From positions 62,001-126,000 of the forward strand of contig NHNW01000019.1 of the NCBI GenBank assembly GCA_002786025.1: DNA of 64,000 nt. The letters are read 5' to 3'. The translations under genes and the position numbers were made by a program. Positions 56,251-64,000 of this stretch are shown here, piece by piece. How positions within the stretch are numbered: the first letter of the stretch is position 1; every line of letters starts with the position of its first letter. Under the pieces are notes generated by a model. The model was not told the origin of the DNA. It did not search any database and saw only the letters and a program-made list of their open reading frames with translations. Source of the DNA: Zasmidium citrigriseum. Its lineage: Eukaryota; Ascomycota; Dothideomycetes; Mycosphaerellales; Mycosphaerellaceae.

Positions 56251-59200
56251 CTAGAATCCAAAATTATCCAACAGTGAATTAGGATCCGGCTCCTTGAACT
56301 GCGTCGGCTCCGGCTTCTTCTCATTCAAAGCCGGCGCTGCCGCTCCCTCTTTCTTCGCCTTGATCTTCGCCAGCAACTCAGCCGCCTTTGCTTCTCGGGC
56401 GGCCTTGTCATCAGCCGCTGGCTGTGGCGTAGGCTCCGGCTGAGTGAAGCCGTCCAGCATAGATGGTGGCTCTTTCGACTGTTCTTGCGGTGCCTCGAAG
56501 TCGTCGAGCATGGACTTAGGCTCCTCGTGCACGCCATTTGTGACCCCGCTAGGTGCCATGCCTAAGCTCGTACTCGCTGGCTGATCATGCTTGAACTCCC
56601 ATCGACTAACGAGTTCCAGCGCGAGGAGCCAGAGACCCATCCTTCGCAGTATCCTAGCCGCTCGCAGAACAGCATCGTACTCGTGTTCGGAAGGCGTGCT
56701 CCTCAGATGCTGGTACAAGAGCAACGTGAGTGGATCATCTTGATGCCACGTCTTCACACCATCCAGAGGCGTCACCAGTGTCTCGGCAGCTTTAGTCTTC
56801 TCAAGTAGGACTGCATGACACCAGCTCATAAGCCATCGATTACCAGTCTCTCGCGCCTGCGGAAGAATCCTACCCTCCAGCAATTGCCTGAGTACCGGAG
56901 AACCATCGCCGCAGTACAGTCGTGCTACAGCAATGCCAAGTTGGGCATCTTCACACTGGCCTGCAAGGACACTGCTTGCCGAAGCCGGATCATCAGCAAG
57001 CAAGAAGAACGCAGCAGCGTATTCGAATCGACGCTTGCCCATCAAGGCGTAAGCGTTCTTCTTAGCTGCAGTCTTAGCTTCCGGCTGGTTGAAGTCCCGT
57101 TTCAAGAAGTTCATGGTGGTCCTTTGCTCTTTGTGCCAGGTCGCCATCCTCCACAAAGCCAGCAATGTCGGCTTCTTGTGCAATGCAAGGAAGTAGAGCG
57201 ATGCATTGACTGGGTCAGGGGGTTGCTCGGATCGATAGGCCGTCTGTCCGAGTTGCTCGAAGACCGTCTCGAGTGCCTCGCGCTCTGATAGCCAAGCCAT
57301 GACTCCCAGTCGACGGGCTATGGGCCAGGTTAGCTTGTTGTCATGATGCAGGATGAGGATGTCCAGCAAGGCTTGTTGGGTGCTGCTGTGGTAGGCGAAG
57401 CAGATCTCACGCCAATGCATGTCAGGCACAAATTGCTGCTTGGATGACACCCCGTTCGGTTGGGTCGAGCCGTTCGGAAGATTCTGCGAGTCCTGGTTGA
57501 AAAGCAGTTGGAGCTTCCAGTTGAAGAGATATCGGAGTGCATGGCGGTCCAAAGATCTCACATGCTCCCTGATGTAGACCAGTGCCTCCACGACATGCTT
57601 CAGGCGTTGCTGTTCGCTCTGCGATGTCCGTGGAAGGTCCTTCTCTTCAAGCTGCTCTCGAAGATCTGTGACTGTATCATCGTCAAGCCACGCGTTGTGC
57701 TGATCCAGATCTTGCATAAAAGACACGGGCGACTCGTCTAGTGTGAGATCTTCGCCACTGCTCCAAAACTTCAAGCGCTGTGCCAGCTTCCTGAGAAGTG
57801 ATGCCGCCAACCCCGCATGGCCATGGTGTAAAAGGTGAGTGATCAAGCTAGGGTGCCATTCCGGCAGTGGAGTCTTCAGCCAGCTTGTGACTCTAGTCAA
57901 ATGAAGACTTGTCTCTTGTTCCGTGTCAGCGTCGATGGCTTCTTGGATTTCGTTGTCCAGGTCTTGAAGATCTATCTTGGGCGCGGCCACGATCATTCCA
58001 TTTCCGGTGGCGATCGCGAGACTGCCATTCGAGAGCCATGCCGCATTCGTGATATTGACACCACTCCCGGCGATCGAGAGTGTCTTGATGAGGATCCAGA
58101 TAGGAATATCAGATCGATGATGCTCATACCGACCCTGGGCTAGAATCTCGACACTGTTCTCATACACAACAGCAAGGAAGTTGTGCCTCGGCTTGGGAGT
58201 AAAGCACGCGAGATGCTTGACTTGTCGCTTGAGAGACTGCCGATGTTCGATGTAGCCGTCTGTCAAATCAACAATGACTATCTCCTTGCCATCTTCAGAA
58301 GTAAGAGCGGAGAACTCTTCATTAGCGGCAAAGACAGAGGGCCTGTGAACGCCAGTTTCGAAGGATATAAATGGCTCGCCGTCTTGTGCATCATCAGATA
58401 GAAGCGTACAGTCGATGCGGCCATTTGAAGTGACACAGATGGCGCAATCTTTAGTAGCGTCGAAAGGCATGGAGACAGGCACTGCAAACTCCACACTGTC
58501 TTCCTTATCCGCACTTGGCAAAGACATAGGCTGGACGGCGAGGCTGCCGTCTTTCTCCCCCGATTCTAGCAATCGTGTATCCCACTGAAGAGAGATCTCA
58601 GCGTCATCTTGGAAGAACACACCTGAGATCCTTTCTTCGCTGATAGACTTTATGTGGAAGACGCCGCCTTGCGTGACTTGACATGGGGCCTTCGCGATCC
58701 GCTGACCGGATTCATTCCAAAGAGCGAAGGCAGAGGCTGTCACGGTAAGCAAGATCTTGCCCGAGCTCACAGTTGTAGCCGCCAGCACTTCAGAGCTGAT
58801 GCCGAATGTTCGCCGCGGTCTGAGAAGTCCAGCGCTGTTCATCGTCCACTGGGTTACGTCGGTAGCTGATCGGGACACTACGCCCTCGCCAGAGGTATGC
58901 AAGTCCAGAATATCGCTATCGTGCCCACACCAGCGGCTCACGGGCGATAACCGCTCAAGTCCAGGGGCAGAAGGTGAGAAGAAAGACTCCACGCTGCCTT
59001 GCCACCAGCCAATCTCGCCGTCAGTGATAGCGTGCGTTAGTAGGTGGAAAGTGTCGTCTTGGAACCAGGCTGCACAGATTGCCGGACACCCACTTGGTAG
59101 TCGGAGCTGCATGCCCTCCGCGTGAGATATGTGAATGGGCTCCTTGGTCGTCGGTGTCTCCGGCCGCCGTTTATGGCCGATGCTCTGAAGACCCCATGCG

Positions 59201-60294
59201 GACATTCTTCCCTGTCCATCGAATGACACGACGACATCAAGCTCTTTCGAGCTCATTTCTTTTAGCAACTCTTTGGAATGGTTGACCTTTCCATCTTGCG
59301 AAATCCCGATGGCTGCGTTAACGGCAGCTGTGAATTGATCCGACGTCAGTACAACGGCACATCGTGGTGCTTGCGAAGGTTGAGATTGGCCTCTGATAGT
59401 CAAGCTTGGCGATTGCGGAATCGAAGCAATCAGGTCGACAGTGGTGTAGAGGACCAGAATGTCCACGTCGTGCATTCCAGCTGTACGCCATACACGCATC
59501 ACGCCGTCGTTGGCAATTGTGTACAGCACTTCCGACTCCTCATCATGCCGGCGAGAAATGCCACTGCCCCTTCTCTGCTCAGAGTTCTCCTCAAATGGAC
59601 GCCATTGGAGATGCGTGACGGCGCCAGGATGTGGGAGGTATGTATGATCAAAAAGCCCCTCCTCAAAAGACAACCTCCTCCATATCTTAACGAGCCGAGC
59701 ATAGTGCGACCGACTCGCAATCATAGCCGCACTAGGACTGAACTCCGCCTGTCGGACAGGAGCAGCCACAGGTTTCGACCAAAGTGCTCTCCTCTCTTCG
59801 ATCGTCTCCCCATCCATCGGATACACCGTCGGCGAGCCCGTCCTTGACGAAGGCAAAGTCGAGAATAGAGTAATAACTCTACTCCCTCCAACCAGCACCT
59901 CCCCATCGTTCCCCCAACTCAGCGAATACGCCTCATCCCCAGCATCCTCTCTCCTCAGCAAAAGCACCTTCTCCCACCAGATCTTTGTCCAGCCCTCCGT
60001 AACAGGCTCCAAAACCCAGACGTCTTTCCGTCCAGCAACGACAATCTTCCCACTCTTCTCTTCTGCTGCTATCGCAACGAGGGAATGTTTGAAAGTAATG
60101 ACCTGGACGAGGGAATTCGGCGAGGAAAGGAGGTTAAGCTGTGAGCCGGAGATATACGCGACATAGCGTTTGAAGCGGTAGACAAACGTGCAGAAAGACT
60201 GAACGGATTCGGTGGGGGCTCCGGTTAATACCTGGGCGAAGTTGGAGCGGGAGGTTGGACTCGAGGCGTGAGGGCCGGGAGAGGTGGAAGGCAT
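56251..60294 (-). CDS. RAV1: RAV1 (rabconnectin-3) V-ATPase assembly factor
   Basis: Single exon, 1,347 residues, ATG 60294, stop at 56251. Rav1 is the large subunit of RAVE, which with Skp1 and Rav2 reassembles the V1 and V0 sectors of the vacuolar ATPase. The N-terminal half is WD40-like (SFCTFVYRFKRYVAYISGSQLNLL; HPGAVTHLQWRPF; YTIANDGVMRVWRT). The Rav1p C-terminal domain is in the second half (MHWREICFAYHSSTQQALLD; LGVMAWLSEREALE; NFLKRDFNQPEAKTAAKKNAYALMGKRRFEYAAAFFLLADD). The tail ends with a Lys/Ala coiled segment and SLLDNFGF. Length agrees with fungal Rav1 (about 1,300-1,400). Confidence 0.95.
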   Translation of the reverse strand: MPSTSPGPHASSPTSRSNFAQVLTGAPTESVQSFCTFVYRFKRYVAYISGSQLNLLSSPNSLVQVITFKHSLVAIAAEEKSGKIVVAGRKDVWVLEPVTEGWTKIWWEKVLLLRREDAGDEAYSLSWGNDGEVLVGGSRVITLFSTLPSSRTGSPTVYPMDGETIEERRALWSKPVAAPVRQAEFSPSAAMIASRSHYARLVKIWRRLSFEEGLFDHTYLPHPGAVTHLQWRPFEENSEQRRGSGISRRHDEESEVLYTIANDGVMRVWRTAGMHDVDILVLYTTVDLIASIPQSPSLTIRGQSQPSQAPRCAVVLTSDQFTAAVNAAIGISQDGKVNHSKELLKEMSSKELDVVVSFDGQGRMSAWGLQSIGHKRRPETPTTKEPIHISHAEGMQLRLPSGCPAICAAWFQDDTFHLLTHAITDGEIGWWQGSVESFFSPSAPGLERLSPVSRWCGHDSDILDLHTSGEGVVSRSATDVTQWTMNSAGLLRPRRTFGISSEVLAATTVSSGKILLTVTASAFALWNESGQRIAKAPCQVTQGGVFHIKSISEERISGVFFQDDAEISLQWDTRLLESGEKDGSLAVQPMSLPSADKEDSVEFAVPVSMPFDATKDCAICVTSNGRIDCTLLSDDAQDGEPFISFETGVHRPSVFAANEEFSALTSEDGKEIVIVDLTDGYIEHRQSLKRQVKHLACFTPKPRHNFLAVVYENSVEILAQGRYEHHRSDIPIWILIKTLSIAGSGVNITNAAWLSNGSLAIATGNGMIVAAPKIDLQDLDNEIQEAIDADTEQETSLHLTRVTSWLKTPLPEWHPSLITHLLHHGHAGLAASLLRKLAQRLKFWSSGEDLTLDESPVSFMQDLDQHNAWLDDDTVTDLREQLEEKDLPRTSQSEQQRLKHVVEALVYIREHVRSLDRHALRYLFNWKLQLLFNQDSQNLPNGSTQPNGVSSKQQFVPDMHWREICFAYHSSTQQALLDILILHHDNKLTWPIARRLGVMAWLSEREALETVFEQLGQTAYRSEQPPDPVNASLYFLALHKKPTLLALWRMATWHKEQRTTMNFLKRDFNQPEAKTAAKKNAYALMGKRRFEYAAAFFLLADDPASASSVLAGQCEDAQLGIAVARLYCGDGSPVLRQLLEGRILPQARETGNRWLMSWCHAVLLEKTKAAETLVTPLDGVKTWHQDDPLTLLLYQHLRSTPSEHEYDAVLRAARILRRMGLWLLALELVSRWEFKHDQPASTSLGMAPSGVTNGVHEEPKSMLDDFEAPQEQSKEPPSMLDGFTQPEPTPQPAADDKAAREAKAAELLAKIKAKKEGAAAPALNEKKPEPTQFKEPDPNSLLDNFGF

Positions 60295-60710
60295 TGCGGG
60301 AAATGGCTATCTGTTCTCGAAGCTCATGGCGAGGACGACATCGATATGGACGGTCGAAGGGGAGGTTTCCAAGGCGTTTCCAGCTCCCTGGTCACACGCA
60401 AAAGCAAGATGGGTGTCAGTGGTGGTCACGCTGTGCATATGCATCATCCATCCTTCGACATCCTGGGTGAGGTCGCATTAGGCTCGCGGATCCTTGTCGT
60501 GCGGGTAGATCCGCGATCACGTGAAGAGGAGATCGAGCAGCGACATGGTCGGTACATGCTTGAACGTAGCAAGAGTTGCTTGTGATGATTCATTGATATC
60601 TATATAGATCGACTGTGCCTCTTGATGAACTCCGTCCCGTGTCCCTTGTCAGCCACTATCAAAACGCCGCCCTTTTGATCAACGCCTTCTACCATTACCA
60701 CACGCCGAGA
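60295..60710. other. Intergenic: RAV1 promoter and flavohemoglobin 3' flank
   Basis: Overlapping frames beginning at 60,255-60,284 are out-of-phase readings of the RAV1 5' end and are not supported. Confidence 0.55.
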
Positions 60711-61961
60711 TTACTTGGTCGGTAACTCACCTGTGCCGAACAGCTCCAGCTTGATCCTCTCCTCTTCGACGCCCATTTCTTTCAGACCCGTCCAGGCATC
60801 CGCCATGAAGCTTGCTGGACCGCAGATGAAGTACTTTGCCTGCTTGTCGTCCAGGCGCAGATCTTTGCTGCTGTGAAGCGTTGGCAGATGCAGTCGTCCT
60901 TCGTGGTGGTAGTGATGACCCTTGACATCTTGCGGTGGTTTCGGACTCCTGATGAAGAAGACCAAATGTACATTGGACTTGATCGTCTCCAGCTGCTTGA
61001 CGTGATCTCTGAAGGCATGGGCAGACGTTGTCCTCGCACCGTGGATGAATGAGATGTGCTGAGTTGAGTCCCGCTCGACCAGAGTGTTGAGAATCGAGAT
61101 CATGGGTGTGACGCCCACTCCGGCTGATAGGAGAACGATTGAGCCTTCTTTGTCCTTTTCAAAATCATAGAAGAAGTCGCCAGCGGGATGGGAGAGTTGA
61201 ACGATATCTCCGACTTGCTTCTGGTCGTGAAGGATGTTGGAGATCCAGCCCGGGTGCGATGGGGCCTTTGGGTCTTGTGGGTCGAGCCCTGCTTCTCTCT
61301 TGACACTGATGCGGTAGTAGTCCTGCCTTGGCCTGTCACTCAACGAGTATTGCCTCGACTGTTTGTAACCGAAGTGTGGAACGTCGGTGAGGAGCGAGAT
61401 GTATTGGCCTGGAAGATACTCAGGAAGCTTCTGACCGTCATTCGGCTTGAGGTAGAATGAAGTGATCTCTGCGCTCTCCTTGATCTTGTCGGCAATGACG
61501 AAGTCTCGCCAATCCGTCCAGCCATTGCTCTCGGAATACAGTTGCGCTTCGCGGCCAATGCAGATGTCGGCCAACTGCCAGTAAGCGGCAGTCCAAGCAT
61601 CGAGAATCTCTTTCGTGCAAGCAGCTCCGAGAACAACGCCCATCGCCCTCAGCAGGCCTTCGCCGACAACCTTGTAGTGCTCTGGTTGGATGTAGAGCGA
61701 GACATGCTTCTGACAGATCTTCTCCACTGCCGGGCTCAAGGCTCCGAGGTCGTCAATGTGTGCGGCGTAGGCATAGAGCGCTCCAGCAAGAGCTTTCGCT
61801 TGATGGCCATTTGCTTGGTTCGTGTGGTTAAAGACGTTGTTCAATGCTGGGTTCTCCTCGAGGACAGTCTTGTAGAATTGGCTCGTGATGGTGGCGCCGT
61901 GCTCCTGGAGGACGGGAACTGTGGACTTGATGATCTGAACTTGCTCTGGTGTGAGTGCCAT
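60711..61961 (-). CDS. Flavohemoglobin (nitric oxide dioxygenase)
   Basis: Single exon, 416 residues. It converts NO to nitrate using O2 and NAD(P)H. Globin domain 1-140: TITSQFYKTVL (distal Tyr), ENPALNNVFNHTNQANGHQ (Gln on the E helix), KHVSLYIQPEHYKVVGEGLL (proximal His). FAD/NAD reductase domain: LPGQYISL, RQYSLSD (FAD), SAGVGVTPMISIL (NAD), YFICGPASFM. The C-terminus LELFGTGELPTK lacks a peroxisomal signal, so a cytosolic place is likely. It is divergent from RRP41. Confidence 0.96.
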   Translation of the reverse strand: MALTPEQVQIIKSTVPVLQEHGATITSQFYKTVLEENPALNNVFNHTNQANGHQAKALAGALYAYAAHIDDLGALSPAVEKICQKHVSLYIQPEHYKVVGEGLLRAMGVVLGAACTKEILDAWTAAYWQLADICIGREAQLYSESNGWTDWRDFVIADKIKESAEITSFYLKPNDGQKLPEYLPGQYISLLTDVPHFGYKQSRQYSLSDRPRQDYYRISVKREAGLDPQDPKAPSHPGWISNILHDQKQVGDIVQLSHPAGDFFYDFEKDKEGSIVLLSAGVGVTPMISILNTLVERDSTQHISFIHGARTTSAHAFRDHVKQLETIKSNVHLVFFIRSPKPPQDVKGHHYHHEGRLHLPTLHSSKDLRLDDKQAKYFICGPASFMADAWTGLKEMGVEEERIKLELFGTGELPTK

Positions 61962-62533
61962 TTTGTTGTAAATTGGCTTTTGATATGGGTTGAACCCTTA
62001 TTGCATTGACTTTGCGAATGATTAAATACTGTACCTGAGTGGTGATGAATCCCTGCTGTCCGCGGAGAAAGACTATCAAGGCGAGAAGTCAGGTCGGCCT
62101 ATGTGCGGCCTCGGGATTACTGTGTGTCAGCAGTGCGAAATATAGCGAACTGCAAATGGCATTTGTTTGCCTTTGCAGCGAGCAAAAAACGGGAGCGGGC
62201 GACTTCGGGTGAGCGTGGAGGAGGACAGGATTTGGTTTCTCCGTGGCTTTGAGCGGCTCATCAGGAGAGATCTCGTGAGTCGTGACGGCTCGAGAACCGT
62301 AGTGGCCGTAGACTTGTATTCGGCTCGGTCTCGGATTTCGACTGGATGTCGATACAGATGAAGGAGAGATGGAGATGGAGTGGAAGTTCTTGGGTAGTGA
62401 CTTCTCGGTATCGGTCTCGAGATCGGATTGACTTTGACGCCGGCAAAGCTTCGTCGAGCCTCATCGCATCCAATCCCACTCAAACACTTCATGTGAACAT
62501 CACTCCAACACCTAACAATCACCATCGAACATT
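61962..62533. promoter_or_regulatory. Divergent promoter region of flavohemoglobin and RRP41
   Basis: 572 bp between the two start codons. Overlapping short frames only. No clear TATA on the RRP41 side; ATTAAATACTG (62,020-62,030) lies about 60 bp upstream of the flavohemoglobin start. Confidence 0.5.
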
Positions 62534-63343
62534 ATGCCACTCGACAGCTCAACCTACGCCCTCGCGCACCTGCGCGTCGACGGCCGCCGCTGGAACGAAC
62601 TCCGCCGCGTCCATGGCCAAATGTCGACTCAAGCCGCCGCCGACGGCAGCAGCTACTTCGAGATGGGCAACACGAAAATCATCTGCACAGTCCTTGGCCC
62701 ACGTCAACAAACCCGAAGCGGCAGCCGCGATCAAAGTAGAGAAGCGACAATCGAGGTCGAGATCGGCATCGCGGGCTTCAGCGGTATGGACAGAAAGAAG
62801 AGATCGCGAATGGACAAGTGAGTTTGCGCATGGGCGTGTGGTTGTAGGAATGAAGGCTTATGAAAAGGTAGGCGCACGCAAGAGATGCAGTATACCATTT
62901 CCTCTGCTTTTGCGAGTACGGTTTTTACGTCTCATTATCCGCATTCTACGATTACGATTGTGCTGCATGTGCTGTCGCAGGACGGTGCGCTGCTGGCTGC
63001 TTGTCTGAATGCTGCGACGCTTGCGCTCATCGATGCTGGTGTACCTATGAAGGACTACGTTGCGGCTTGCACGACTGGCTCGACGGCTTCGTATGCTTCG
63101 AATGACGAGGAGGCCGACCCGCTGCTGGATCTCAATGGAATGGAAGAGTTGGAGTTGCCGTTCCTCACGGTCGGCACGAGTGAGGGAGAGGACAAGGTCA
63201 ATGTCATGGTCATGGAGACGAGAATACAAATGCCGCGGTTGGAGGCTATGGTCTCGGTGGGACTGGATGGCTGCAAGCAGGTCCGCAAGATTCTGGACGG
63301 CATCGTGAGAGAGCATGGGAAGAAGCTGCTGCAGTCGATATGA
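62534..63343 (+). CDS. RRP41: Exosome core subunit RRP41/SKI6
   Basis: Exons 62534-62817 and 62872-63343 (251 residues; intron 54 bp, phase 2). An RNase PH-fold subunit of the exosome ring used in 3'-5' RNA decay and rRNA maturation. [16 protein letters not shown] and [22 protein letters not shown] are diagnostic. The exon join restores DKRTQEM followed by [21 protein letters not shown] and [24 protein letters not shown]. Like all eukaryotic Rrp41 it should be catalytically inactive, acting structurally. Length is usual (about 240-250). Confidence 0.94.
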
Positions 63344-64000
63344 GGAAATGAATCCAGTGGTGTAACGGACACCAAAGCGATTCGCGGGAACATGCGGCCG
63401 CATAAGAAGAGTACGAAAGACATCATGGAGATGGTCGCAGTCGGAGTAGCCTGTGGGCAGCGCAAGAAGCACACCCGACGACAAGCAAGCAAACCAGCTT
63501 TCAGACCAAGCTTGTGCCTATCATTCGGCTATGCACGCCCGGGAGAAGCTCAAGAATGAATGCGAGGATGGAAGGCAACCCACACCAAAAACTTGGACTA
63601 CATACTTCTTGCTCCCGGGCGAGCGAAAGCAGCGTGGAGTGGGTTCACTATAGGAGATACACATCTCCAGAGACAGATGAACGGCAACGAGTTGACATCG
63701 AATCAGAATGATGTTTTAAAACCGGAACACCTTCGAGTTCGTATTGTCTCTCTATATTCGTCACTGGCTGACGTTCGCCTCTTTGAACAAAACGCCTCAA
63801 AGAAAGACAAAACAATAGTCTCTTGTCTTTCTCATCTTTCGACGCGATGGAACAATGGCTCAGACCTAAACATAGCTTTTGTCCGTCCAGTAAGCCATCG
63901 AATCTCGAAAGACAAAGAGCGCCTGCAGAGACAACGCGATCCTATATCTTCGAGTATCCCCTCGACACACTCCTGGGTTCCTGCTTCCTCCTATCCGCTG
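63344..64000. other. Right-end intergenic, no supported gene
   Basis: Only frames shorter than 70 codons. A gene entering from the right edge on the minus strand cannot be excluded, since a minus-strand frame stays open for some distance from 64,000, but no motif is recognised. Confidence 0.45.

Overview
The window reads as filamentous ascomycete (Pezizomycotina) nuclear DNA, most likely Dothideomycetes. Genes are compact and carry 49-115 bp GT-AG introns, the products are typical fungal ones (SWR1, CDC45, RAV1, flavohemoglobin, GH47 mannosidase, aquaglyceroporin, CYP52-like P450), and two blocks carry the mark of repeat-induced point mutation (RIP). The genus cannot be decided by reading alone.

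Layout. (1) 1 to about 14,960 is a saturated RIP island in which CA and TG dinucleotides are almost gone. It holds no live gene but keeps readable relics: an unassigned ORF with a 7-residue repeat, a hAT transposase with BED finger, two divergent histone H3-family genes, a basic ORF, and on the minus strand a long ORF resembling DUF6589 transposon proteins. (2) 15.2-38.2 kb is gene-dense: an F-box-like protein, a DHA1 MFS transporter, a four-TM protein, complex I NDUFB8, SWR1, a PRPP synthetase with an insert, CDC45, an aquaglyceroporin with NPA/NLA boxes, and a Ser/Thr-rich secreted protein of seven exons. (3) 39.3-45.3 kb holds three diverged paralogues of a small protein family that share one intron position. 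A second RIP island (about 41,270-44,610) lies between the second and third copies. (4) 45.9-63.3 kb holds a secreted TIM-barrel-like protein, a secreted GH47 alpha-mannosidase, an alpha/beta hydrolase converging on a GNAT acetyltransferase, a 3-isopropylmalate dehydrogenase, a P450, RAV1, flavohemoglobin and exosome RRP41.

Most live genes are housekeeping (chromatin, replication, respiration, nucleotide supply, V-ATPase assembly, RNA decay) mixed with secretion and transport genes, and I see no clear biosynthetic cluster. The most unusual content is in the first island: two adjacent, strongly diverged H3-type histone genes, disabled almost only by RIP-type changes and sitting among transposase relics. 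One appears CenH3-like. The other keeps an H3-like tail (KAPRKQLSTK), an intact-looking intron and a long repetitive C-terminal extension. A mobile element carrying histone variants would explain this, but it is an inference that needs database searches and intact copies.

Many of the longest open frames begin at non-ATG codons or run through introns. Starts and exon joins given here were set by hand from ATG position, splice signals and protein continuity.
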